Origin: Prosapia bicincta
Taxonomy: Eukaryota; Arthropoda; Insecta; Hemiptera; Cercopidae
Direction: 5' to 3'
Length of the DNA: 64,000 bases
Assembly: GCA_036971475.1 (NCBI GenBank)
Contig: JBAIZL010000058.1
Location: 3,120,001-3,184,000 of the forward strand
In this document: one piece after another, positions 60,023 to 64,000 of the stretch
How positions within the stretch are numbered: the stretch's first letter is position 1
How the letters are laid out: every line of letters begins with the position of its first letter
The notes under the pieces: generated by a model
Databases searched by the model: none
The model's input: the letters and a program-made list of their open reading frames with translations, nothing else
What the model was told of the DNA's origin: nothing
Position numbers and translations under genes: made by a program

Positions 60023-62712
60023 TGATATGTATTCCTTCATGGATGGAAAAATATGATGAAAAGTTAATATCTGGAGTATATCTGTTTATTTTGCATAATA
60101 TTCTGAAAATTAACATAAATACAACCCTAGCTCTAATGAGTTTTATTCAAAGTGATACAATTAATTAATAGTGACATTAAATTTAATGTCGAAATCTTGT
60201 TGCTGTTCATGACGAGCTGGTTGTTAATTCTTATTACATTTTTGCTATTACTTGTGACCACAGACTTATTGTTAACTAAAAGTTGTTAAATTGTTAACTT
60301 ACACTTAGAGGAAACGTTTTCGTCTTATGACTTCTTCAGCCTCGTATTTTTGCGTAGCTTACAGAACAACAAATAAAAGCCAAACGGCTATCAGACACAG
60401 CATTAATAACAATACCAACACATACAATAACCCAGGAGTATACAAACTAAAATGCAACAACTGCAATAAGTTCTATATTGGACAAACAGGCAGATCTTTT
60501 GTCGAAAGATATAAAGAGTACAAAAGCGCACTGCACACTACTATTGAATCCACCTTCGCAAATCACCTCATGAACAGTAAACACTCATGCAAAAGTATGA
60601 AAAATAACATGAGCATCCTCCACACATGCAACAAATGCCATAAATTAAATATACTAGAACAGTATGAAATATATAGAAATAGCAACACACATAAAAATGA
60701 CATCTCAAATGAAAAAACACGGCACATATCACACATACTCTTCGATCATATCACTTCTAACATTCAAAATAATGGTACCCGAGGAAGCGCAACTACAGCA
60801 TTCCTAGCGGCAAAAATACGAGGCTGAAGAAGTCGTAAGATGAAAACGTTTCCTCCAAGTGTATTATTTATTAATCCAAGTGTAATTAACAATTTAACAA
60901 CTTTTAGTTAACAAAAAGACTGGTCGCAAGTAATAGCAAAAGTGTAATAAAATTAATGATTACAAAATATGTAGTGTCACCGTATCCATTTCTTGCAAAC
61001 AATTCAGGTTTAGATTCATGGAGTTATAGCTGCAAAAGGTAGAACTGGGTATTTCCCTGAAGGTTGGTATGGTATAATGAAGTCTTGTTGTTGCAACAAC
61101 AAAAATTTGGCTAGATGAACCGTGAAGAATTTTTTCTACATAAAATTTAGAGAGAAAAACTACTAGAAAAAAAATACAAACAACTTGGATGTAAACTGAC
61201 ATGAAATTCAATGGATAAAGACTGAAAAACCATGTTTACCCCATAAATACAAAGAAAGTGTCCAAGAACTTATAGGCTTTGAAAAACTGGATATTACTCC
61301 TACAAGGAGACCAGTCTATTTAAAACATTTACCATAGATATCTTAATGTTAGTCCTATATCCATGAACAAAGGACAGATCTGATGCGTGTTAGCTTTTAT
61401 GCCTCCAGTGTACTACAGGTTTTCCAGTATCAGGAAAATTACTTATATTTGTTGATTCCATCATCATGTCAGCTACTAGTTTTCACTAAAACACATGTAA
61501 ATATTTTACAAACTTGCCTATTGTAGCACTTACTTATATTTGTTGAGGACGGTCGTTTCGGGAGATGTGTCCCATTGTCAACTCAGACTGTAACTGTTAC
61601 GGTCTGAGTTGACAATGGGACACATCTCCCGAAATGACCGTCCTCAACAAATATAAGTGCTACTATAGGCAATTCTGTAAAATATTTACAAGTGTTTTAG
61701 TGAAAAAATTACTGTTGAAGAAAATATATGCCCCTTGCCCTTGGATTATGAAAACAAAAATAATATTCCTGGAGACCCAGCATCATCATATTTTTAATGC
61801 TTTCTATAGCAATGGATAAGAGCAAAGCTTTTTAAATAAACCTTTTTGTAATTTTTTGTTTAAAACATTAAGAAACGGTACTCAAAAATGTGTATTTTTG
61901 GCAGAAAACTTTTGATAATAAAAGTTATTTTTAATTCATAGTTAAATATATTAAAGTTTAGGTTATAAATTTATCTTGAATATAAAGAAAATTACAAATA
62001 ATGAAGTTATTCTAATGTTTGTATACTGAGAGCTGGATAATCTCTGATTGGTGGAATTCACTATGAAATGTGTGAGCTGTTTGATAAGAGATAAACAGTT
62101 AGAGAATGATGGTACTCAACATAGAAATAATGGCTTTCTATTATCTCACAGGTCATAATATCAGCAAACATGTTACGATATCTTATATCTACAAGATTTT
62201 AGATACATATTCTACTGAAGTTCACAGAAATAAAATACGGTTCAGGATATTTTTGGCTTGGCGTTATACATCACCAATTTGCTTTAACGGCATCCAACAG
62301 GTATAAAGGCTTGAAGATTTATAAATTTCTATGAATTTAAAGAAAAAACACTAATGCTAAATAAGATTACAAATCATAGAAACATGAACCAAGGTCATCA
62401 TTTAAAATTATTGCTAATTACATTTACCTTACAAATAAAATAAACACTATAAACTTAAACTACTCCTTATAAACATGTATTTACTTACATCAGGTGGATA
62501 CTTTGCTTTTATATAAGGTACTTTACAACGAGCAGGATCCAAGTCCAGACCAACTAGTAACACGTAATCAAATAAATTATGATAAGAAGAAACATCAGAT
62601 ACAGATGCTGGCCGGTGAAATGATTTGCCTCTGCTACATACTCTTCTGAGGTAACCCTTACGTTCTGCAGTCCTCTGTTCTCTTTCTTTTTCACGTTCCT
62701 TAAGAACAATTT
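35456..62712 (-). CDS. DENND2: DENND2-family Rab guanine-exchange factor, 9 exons
   Basis: DENND2 proteins are DENN-domain exchange factors for Rab9-type GTPases on endosomal membranes. Nine exons join in phase with GT-AG junctions: 62712-62489, 58408-58172, 54872-54739, 50531-50382, 47215-47026, 46364-46113, 43711-43588, 39605-39507 and 35490-35456, about 481 residues. Order of the module: uDENN ([18 protein letters not shown]), cDENN ([35 protein letters not shown]), dDENN (L-V-V-D-V, D-E-N-S-I-L-P, E-L-L-G-H-Y, F-E-Q-R). The pattern F-H-W-Q-H plus P-S-S-M-I-D plus G-H-Y fits DENND2 better than DENND1, 4 or 5. Upstream exons for the usual long N-terminal region lie beyond the window. The introns are filled with transposons and minisatellites. 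Confidence 0.9.
35491..35780. other. DENND2 last intron, 3' end
   Basis: AT-rich, no feature seen. Confidence 0.4.
35785..36287. mobile_element. Tigger/pogo-type non-autonomous element
   Basis: Terminal inverted repeats GTAAACTCCCGATTATCCG (left) and CGGATAATC-type GGGAGTTTACTGTA (right), flanked by TA, about 500 bp, no transposase. A second inner pair (GATTATCCGG and AATTATCCGG) lies near both ends. The same terminus occurs at 535-558. Confidence 0.75.
36462..37292 (+). mobile_element. hAT element with intact 8-bp target duplication
   Basis: Inverted ends CAGCGGTTCTCAACC and GGTTGAGAACCCCTG, flanked on both sides by CTCTAAAA (36454-36461 and 37293-37300), the 8-bp duplication expected of hAT. 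Length 831 bp. Inside are two plus-strand frames (36684-36905 and 36939-37133) for the C-terminal part of a hAT transposase. Inserted in the last DENND2 intron. Confidence 0.93.
36684..37133 (+). pseudogene. hAT transposase C-terminal remnant
   Basis: Similar to ZBED5/SCAND3/FAM200-type hAT proteins. The final block, A-V-K-L-L-V-Q-F, then [10 protein letters not shown], then K-S-K-Y-R, then D-L-R-C-S-L-S, is the hAT dimerisation region. A TAG near 36903 breaks the frame; the BED finger and catalytic residues are absent. Confidence 0.85.
37398..38133. repeat. 56-bp minisatellite, about 13 copies
   Basis: Nearly identical direct repeats of a 56-bp unit containing TGTATACTATACTTG and ACAACATGTGGACAC, with a few single-base variants. 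In the last DENND2 intron. Confidence 0.97.
38134..39506. other. DENND2 last intron, 5' part
   Basis: AT-rich, with a less AT-rich island at about 38800-39140 that I cannot identify. Confidence 0.4.
39507..39605 (-). CDS. DENND2: DENND2 exon (dDENN)
   Basis: Acceptor AATTTTCAG, donor GTAGGT. Two bases complete a Gly codon, then V-F-E-Q-R to K-T-L and one base of the next Gly codon. [10 protein letters not shown] is the dDENN signature seen in DENND2 as L-F-E-x-R-A-x-E-Y-L. Confidence 0.88.
39606..40137. other. DENND2 intron, no feature
   Basis: AT-rich, nothing recognised. Confidence 0.4.
40138..41001. mobile_element. Long foldback element, terminal repeats about 190 bp
   Basis: Begins AATTATTCCGACGTGCGAC and ends with the exact complement. 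Arms of roughly 190 bp include GCGACTACCGCTATTTTCG and a second, inner copy of that phrase (about 40300-40325), so each arm holds a direct subrepeat. A further inverted pair (ATAGATTTGGTTATA / AAATCTAACCTGAC) lies inside. No coding sequence. An 8-bp or TA duplication is not evident. Confidence 0.82.
41002..42320. other. DENND2 intron; unexplained GC-richer island
   Basis: AT-rich except about 41810-42050, which is less AT-rich, ends in a good plus-strand splice donor (ACAG/GTAAATG at about 42040) and has no open frame. It could be a non-coding first exon of a plus-strand transcript or an LTR piece. I cannot decide. Confidence 0.35.
42322..42905. repeat. 119-bp minisatellite, five copies
   Basis: Five direct copies of a unit starting AGTAAGGCATAAAAAGTAAA, at 42322, 42441, 42560, 42679 and 42792. 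The fourth unit has a 6-bp deletion; the last is more diverged. In a DENND2 intron. Confidence 0.96.
42906..43587. other. DENND2 intron, no feature
   Basis: AT-rich. A phrase at 43400-43460 (TTTAGTGCTTTATAA with GAGAATATTTTTGTAG) repeats one at 2230-2265 near the MDP1 intron PLE, so both are pieces of one dispersed repeat. Confidence 0.45.
43588..43711 (-). CDS. DENND2: DENND2 exon (dDENN)
   Basis: Acceptor TTTTTTAG, donor AAAAG/GTTTGT. 41 codons plus one base. R-E-S-F-V-K-S-V, then [11 protein letters not shown] and F-I-E-E-R, matching DENND2 R-E-A-F-R-K-A-V and F-L-E-V-F-M-E-T. Confidence 0.9.
43712..44470. other. DENND2 intron; one coding-like stretch
   Basis: AT-rich. A 79-codon plus frame (44219-44458) directly upstream of the family 4b repeats reads smoothly but has no domain that I recognise. 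A decayed hammerhead-like trace (CTGACGA, GAAA) lies on the minus strand at about 44075-44115. Confidence 0.35.
44579..44616 (-). ncRNA. Hammerhead-like ribozyme, U3-G8 core (family 4b)
   Basis: Inverted copy of 44897-44934 with identical motif bases. Confidence 0.6.
44897..44934 (+). ncRNA. Hammerhead-like ribozyme, U3-G8 core (family 4b)
   Basis: Stem I TTGA (44897-44900) with TCAA (44931-44934); core TTGATGA plus extra A; stem II GATCA with TGATC, loop TTTT; GAAA; stem III ATAT; cleavage base T44930. It differs from CUGANGA only at C3 to U, giving a U3-G8 wobble. Confidence 0.62.
45061..45245. repeat. Family 3 palindrome
   Basis: Arms GAAGTTAATATATTAC to GTGCAAT with the complement on the right. 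Shorter version of 25122-25343, with one hammerhead-like motif across the centre. Confidence 0.85.
45132..45173 (-). ncRNA. Hammerhead-like motif, variant core (family 3)
   Basis: Minus strand: stem I GTGAT/ATCAC, extendable by CCTTG/CAAGG; core TCGACAA plus T; stem II GGTC/GACC; GAAA; stem III AGG/CCT. Same core as 25235-25275. Confidence 0.5.
45246..45480 (+). mobile_element. Family 4 unit, plus strand
   Basis: Family 4 repeat with a hammerhead-like motif at about 45314-45350, ending CTTTACCAACCAAAACTAACC before an AT run. Confidence 0.65.
45481..45521. repeat. (AT)n microsatellite
   Basis: AT run between two ribozyme-repeat units. Confidence 0.95.
45522..45662. repeat. Palindrome related to family 3, without ribozyme core
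   Basis: Arms GAAGTTATTATTATTTGTAAATAA and complement; centre near 45595. Resembles family 3 ends, but the stem II/GAAA region is lost. Confidence 0.7.
45663..46112. other. DENND2 intron, no feature
   Basis: AT-rich; nothing recognised apart from a short AT run at 45706-45722. Confidence 0.4.
46113..46364 (-). CDS. DENND2: DENND2 exon (cDENN/dDENN)
   Basis: Acceptor TTTTAG, donor CAG/GTTAGT; 84 codons in phase 0 at both ends. L-V-V-D-V-D-D, then D-E-N-S-I-L-P, then [13 protein letters not shown]. These match the DENND2 blocks L-V-V-D-L, D-E-D-S-I-L-P and F-V-E-I-V-G-H-Y. Confidence 0.93.
46394..46850. repeat. 41-bp minisatellite, about 11 copies
   Basis: Direct repeats of a 41-bp unit with ATTATTGTGTTTGAATAG and TTCATTATACC. 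It starts only about 30 bp upstream of the acceptor of the DENND2 exon at 46364, so it covers the region where branch point and polypyrimidine tract normally lie. Confidence 0.96.
47026..47215 (-). CDS. DENND2: DENND2 exon (cDENN core)
   Basis: Acceptor TTTTTAG, donor CAG/GTAAAC. One base completes Ser; 63 codons: K-L-S-A-C-V, then A-L-F-P-F-H-W-Q-H, then V-P-S-S-M-I-D, then [10 protein letters not shown]. This is the most conserved stretch of the DENN domain. Confidence 0.94.
47216..47640. other. DENND2 intron, no feature
   Basis: AT-rich; the plus-strand frame across 47153-47488 is the antisense of the exon plus intron. Confidence 0.45.
47650..48230 (-). pseudogene. Remnant of an abundant invertebrate repeat ORF
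   Basis: Minus strand, with many stops and shifts, shows the order of a repetitive ORF common in arthropod genomes: W-P-A-R-x-L, then L-G-L-M-K-x-F-V-K, then F-K-Y-L, then F-F-x-N-E-K-x-P, then S-L-K-I-H-F-L-x-S-H. I recognise the family pattern but cannot assign a transposon superfamily. Inactive. Confidence 0.5.
48231..50381. other. DENND2 intron, no feature
   Basis: AT-rich. The overlapping frames at 48947-49147 and 49821-50091 have no recognisable domain. A possible DNA-transposon end, CAGAGTGTCCAACAAGTATAG, is at about 48301. Confidence 0.4.
50382..50531 (-). CDS. DENND2: DENND2 exon (cDENN)
   Basis: Acceptor AATTTTCAG, donor CAG/GTAATT. It encodes K-E-I-V-R-R-P-L-D, then [17 protein letters not shown], the central DENN helix and strand. 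The phase (one base in, two bases out) matches both neighbours. Confidence 0.92.
50532..51240. other. DENND2 intron, no feature
   Basis: AT-rich; nothing recognised. Confidence 0.4.
51285..51603 (+). mobile_element. LINE ORF2 C-terminal fragment
   Basis: Plus strand: [12 protein letters not shown], then [12 protein letters not shown], then D-L-E-E-D-L-R, then W-x-x-K-A-K-D-R-x-x-W, the conserved tail of endonuclease-reverse transcriptase LINEs, with the stop at 51603. The RT domain is missing (a related RT piece is at 53490-53930). Confidence 0.85.
51604..52215. other. DENND2 intron, no feature
   Basis: Nothing recognised. Confidence 0.4.
52306..52605 (-). mobile_element. LINE fragment, Cys-His tail after RT/RNase H
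   Basis: Minus strand: [11 protein letters not shown], then R-C-T-I-C, then D-K-D-H-L-L-V-C. This is the R-L-x-T-G-H plus C-x-x-C-x-H-x-C pattern found at the end of non-LTR retrotransposon ORF2. 99 codons open, no RT attached. Confidence 0.72.
52610..53489. other. DENND2 intron, no feature
   Basis: AT-rich; small frames only. Confidence 0.4.
53490..53930 (+). mobile_element. LINE reverse-transcriptase fragment
   Basis: Plus strand: Y-P-D-D (RT active-site box, normally YADD) at about 53551, then [11 protein letters not shown], then [10 protein letters not shown], then S-I-W-R-N-T and I-Y-K-A-V, interrupted by stops. Probably the same LINE family as 51285-51603. Confidence 0.75.
53931..54738. 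other. DENND2 intron, no feature
   Basis: Frames on both strands at 53949-54309 look partly protein-like but I do not recognise them. They may be further retroelement debris. Confidence 0.35.
54739..54872 (-). CDS. DENND2: DENND2 exon (uDENN to cDENN)
   Basis: Acceptor TTATTAG, donor AAG/GTTAGT. 44 codons plus two bases: L-L-V-E-L-E, then [15 protein letters not shown]. Family members have P-F-P-A-P-G-R at this point. Confidence 0.88.
54873..55619. other. DENND2 intron, no feature
   Basis: AT-rich. The minus frame at 55137-55361 has no recognised domain. Confidence 0.4.
55620..55925 (+). mobile_element. PLE fragment with family 3 terminal repeat
   Basis: The endonuclease C-terminus (55640-55845, the same peptide as 1-240 minus strand) runs into the family 3 hammerhead-like motif (55858-55899). 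This copy shows that the family 3 ribozyme repeats belong to a coding PLE. Confidence 0.8.
55858..55899 (+). ncRNA. Hammerhead-like motif, C3-A8 core (family 3)
   Basis: Stem I GTGAT with ATCAC; core CCGACAA plus T; stem II GGTC with GACC, loop AAGT; GAAA; stem III AGG/CCT; cleavage base C55894. Against the other family 3 copies the third position is C instead of U, giving a C3-A8 mismatch. Confidence 0.5.
56244..57355. mobile_element. Solo LTR candidate, about 1.1 kb
   Basis: Starts TGTAAC and ends GTTACA, flanked by TCAG on both sides (56240-56243 and 57356-57359), a 4-bp duplication as made by many Gypsy or Bel-Pao integrases. No gag-pol lies inside. It contains a less AT-rich region (about 56390-56600) and a GTAAGT near 57260. 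I could not find a second copy in the window, so this rests on the ends and the duplication only. Confidence 0.55.
57356..58171. other. DENND2 intron, no feature
   Basis: AT-rich; nothing recognised. Confidence 0.4.
58172..58408 (-). CDS. DENND2: DENND2 exon (uDENN)
   Basis: Acceptor TTTGTTTGTAG, donor GTAAGT; exactly 79 codons, phase 0 both ends. [14 protein letters not shown], then D-W-P-P, then C-I-V-L-T-N and K-Y-G-Y-C-R-R, matching DENND2 F-G-Y-C-R-R. Confidence 0.94.
58409..59275. other. DENND2 intron, no feature
   Basis: AT-rich. An AAACAGCTG phrase repeats three times around 58668-58735. Confidence 0.4.
59826..59862 (+). ncRNA. Hammerhead-like ribozyme, U3-A8 core (family 4)
   Basis: Best-paired family 4 copy: stem I TGA/TCA; core TTGACAA (59829-59835) plus A; stem II GACCAC (59837-59842) with GTGGTT (59846-59851); GAAA; stem III ATAT; cleavage base A59859. 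It differs from the canonical core only at the C3-G8 pair. Confidence 0.55.
59935..60020. repeat. (AT)n microsatellite
   Basis: About 85 bp of AT, the longest in the window. Confidence 0.95.
60308..60343 (-). ncRNA. Hammerhead ribozyme, canonical core (PLE family 1)
   Basis: Minus strand: stem I GAGG (60343-60340) with CCTC (60311-60308); core CTGAAGA plus one extra A; stem II GTC/GAC, loop ATAA; GAAA; stem III AACGTT (self-complementary); cleavage base T. All invariant core bases are present; stem II is short. Confidence 0.75.
60347..60827 (+). CDS. PLE GIY-YIG endonuclease frame (element ORF)
   Basis: Frame open from the terminal repeat through the endonuclease: [34 protein letters not shown], ending A-K-I-R-G stop. 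The RT is missing. The upstream ATG at 60327 lies inside the inverted repeat and is not native. Confidence 0.7.
60820..60855 (+). ncRNA. Hammerhead ribozyme, canonical core (PLE family 1)
   Basis: Stem I GAGG (60820-60823) with CCTC (60852-60855); core CTGAAGA plus A; stem II GTC/GAT with a G-U pair; GAAA; stem III AACGTT; cleavage base T60851. It begins just before the endonuclease stop codon. Confidence 0.75.
60961..61440. other. DENND2 intron, no feature
   Basis: Nothing recognised; the minus frame at 60960-61211 has no domain. Confidence 0.4.
61544..61585 (-). ncRNA. Hammerhead-like ribozyme, U3-A8 core (family 2)
   Basis: Minus strand: stem I TGAG/CTCA; core TTGACAA plus T; stem II GGGA/TCCC; GAA; stem III ACGACCGT; cleavage base C61548. 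Confidence 0.6.
61605..61646 (+). ncRNA. Hammerhead-like ribozyme, U3-A8 core (family 2)
   Basis: Plus strand: stem I TGAG (61605-61608) with CTCA (61643-61646); core TTGACAA plus T; stem II GGGA/TCCC; GAAA; stem III ATGACCGT; cleavage base C61642. Confidence 0.6.
61721..62488. other. DENND2 intron, no feature
   Basis: AT-rich; nothing recognised. Confidence 0.4.
62489..62712 (-). CDS. DENND2: DENND2 first exon in window (uDENN start)
   Basis: Acceptor TTTTTCAG, donor GAT/GTAAGT. Two bases, then 74 codons: a charged K-E-R-E-K-E-R-E stretch, Y-L-R-R-V, then [13 protein letters not shown]. The L-F-D-Y-V-L-L-V block is the uDENN opening (DENND2: L-F-E-Y-V-V-V-V). It starts mid-codon, so more exons lie to the right. 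Confidence 0.88.
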
Positions 62713-64000
62713 CTGAAAAATATGTTTAGTTGCCATCAGTTCACACACAGAACTATAAGTCAGTTGGGCAAAGTTTTAAGAAATAAATAAACCAGGACTA
62801 TTTACAAAATCTATACAGAGCAAAGTAGTGTGAAAATAATAAATAAACAACAATAACCCTTGGAATAAATATTTAAACACTCTTGATGTACATTTCGCTA
62901 ACAATGTTAGCATCATCAGAAGGTTACAAATATACTCAGTATATTGTTGTTTATTTATCAGGATTATTTACCCTTAAGTCTGCTAGTTGTAAGATAATTT
63001 CAACTTTTTTTGTACATCTCAACCCTTAGCACATTACATATGAGCTGCTAGTGCAGAAATAGTGAATAAAATAAATTTTCGATTTGTTTTAAAGCTCAAA
63101 TTTAAATTTAAATTTTTCCAAGTATGTAAGGATAAAGACATAAAATAAATTCAACGATAATCGAGCACACAGAATACAAAAACAATGTTACAGCATACTT
63201 GGGTGATAGTGAGTATGTAATTGGTTTCCGGAATTTGCATCAAATGCATGCATACAAACTCCATAATGGCTGTCTGTTGCTGATAACAAATTGTTAAGAG
63301 TTAGCAAGTGGTCATATATGGTAAATGCAATGTATGTGTTAGTTTAATCCATGCCAATATTATCCAGCACTCATTGATTTTATTCAAACTTCAGTAGGAT
63401 AAAATTACAGAAGTTGTAAATACGATATGTCGCATCAAACACATTTGCTAAAAATGTGACTTATTGAGATACGCCATAATACATGTGGCAAAATTTAAAG
63501 ATTACAATTTGATGAATTATTACTAATTAAAATACTTATTGCATGGGTAATCTATTTATCATGATTTATTACAAACTTTGCAATGTTTAAGCTACATAAG
63601 ATGTTCATTATTTGTATATTATTAATAAGGTATTCAGTATTATAATTCTTGTGGAACTCAAAGAAACTCTCACTTTAACAATCATAAAGGCTTTTAATGA
63701 TCAGTAAAAGCGTTAGAAAAGTATTTAAACAGAATCCAATTAACATTTTGTGTTCACTTTATCATTATTACAAAAACTGATGTTTCTCAGTAGCATACAA
63801 ATTATTTAAATCATGACACTAATAAATATTCTATATGAATCCTCATATTGACAAAAATAGTGATAATTATCTCCGTTTTATACTAAGAGAAATGGTGTAA
63901 GAGAGACAGAGTAGAGCTGACTTATTTAGACTCTAAAGCGTACAAGCAAGGCAATGTGGTATGTGCATCAACTGCCCATATTACCCTAGGCTTACCCTAC
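62713..64000. other. DENND2 upstream intron
   Basis: AT-rich intron to the window edge. The hammerhead at 62882-62923 is its only recognised feature. Confidence 0.5.
62882..62923 (-). ncRNA. Hammerhead ribozyme, canonical core, strongest fold
   Basis: Minus strand: stem I CCTT (62923-62920) with AAG (62884-62882), three to four pairs; core CTGATGA (62919-62913) plus extra T; stem II GCTAAC with GTTAGC, six perfect pairs, loop ATT; GAAA; stem III ATGTACAT, perfectly self-complementary; cleavage base C62885. No coding PLE sequence is attached. Confidence 0.82.

Larger units (their letters stand above)
59276..60025. mobile_element. Cluster of family 4 ribozyme units and (AT)n
   Basis: Minus-strand family 4 unit (59305-59595; hammerhead-like motif about 59440-59480), a short palindrome (59640-59710), then a plus-strand family 4 unit (59765-59900) cut short by a very long AT run (59935-60020). 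Same architecture as 24532-25727. Confidence 0.75.
60180..60960 (+). mobile_element. PLE copy, family 1, with inverted terminal repeats
   Basis: A minus-oriented terminal repeat (60190-60350) lies against the 5'-truncated endonuclease frame (to 60827), followed by a plus-oriented terminal repeat (60815-60955). Both repeats contain an intact hammerhead. This is the cleanest example of the inverted arrangement in the window. Confidence 0.88.
61441..61720. mobile_element. Family 2 terminal repeats joined head to head
   Basis: Near-perfect palindrome: arms of about 110 bp (about 61480-61590 and 61602-61715) around a short spacer. Each arm is the 3' terminal repeat of the PLE in the MDP1 intron and each holds a hammerhead-like motif. 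No coding sequence is left. Confidence 0.88.

Noticed and set aside
59825..60168. Tyr-Ile-repeat proteins across AT runs
   Set aside because: Direct translation of (AT)n; the same occurs at 13161-13435 and 26447-27040.
35456..62712. DENND1, DENND4, DENND5 or MTMR5/13 identity for the DENN gene
   Set aside because: The W-Q-H, P-S-S-M-I-D, D-E-N-S-I-L-P and E-L-L-G-H-Y blocks fit DENND2; the other subfamilies differ at these places.

Overview
This is a window of an AT-rich animal nuclear genome, most likely an arthropod. Genes are split by long introns with GT-AG junctions. There are many (AT)n runs and minisatellites, and an unusual load of Penelope-like retroelements (PLEs) carrying GIY-YIG endonuclease domains, next to hAT, piggyBac, Tigger/pogo, LINE and LTR remnants. 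Nothing looks bacterial, and I cannot name the species. Most of the longer open frames are repeats or shadows. The real genes were found by reading short exons and checking that splice phases join.

Three host genes are supported. (1) An MDP1-like HAD phosphatase on the + strand: two 3' exons (1096-1314, 3643-3841); its 5' end is outside the window. (2) PRIM2, the DNA primase large subunit, on the - strand: four exons between 18704 and 6421, including all four iron-sulfur cysteines. MDP1 and PRIM2 are convergent. (3) A DENND2-family Rab GEF on the - strand: nine coding exons from 62712 down to the stop at 35456. They cover a full DENN module, with further 5' exons beyond the right edge. A GC-richer, intronless open frame of unknown family with a poly-A tail lies at 28359-28811.

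Layout: 1-6.4 kb MDP1, PLE pieces and a Tigger end; 6.4-18.7 kb PRIM2, whose introns hold a piggyBac remnant, a hAT-like element, PLE reverse-transcriptase pieces and a 115-bp tandem array that multiplies a splice donor; 18.9-26.6 kb a PLE block, a Tigger remnant and a cluster of (AT)n-bounded ribozyme repeats; 26.6-35.4 kb mostly featureless; 35.4-64 kb DENND2, whose introns hold a hAT element with intact target duplication, three minisatellites, foldback elements, a solo LTR, LINE pieces and more PLE/ribozyme units.

The most interesting signal is a set of hammerhead-ribozyme-like motifs, about twenty copies in several families, in PLE terminal repeats and in non-coding units. Each can be folded by eye into three stems of the right topology, nearly all with a short self-complementary stem III. 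Several families keep a canonical core (C3-G8). Others replace that core pair by U3-A8, with a U3-G8 intermediate, which looks like compensatory change. Two of the U3-A8 copies sit in a 403-bp direct repeat resembling animal retrozymes.
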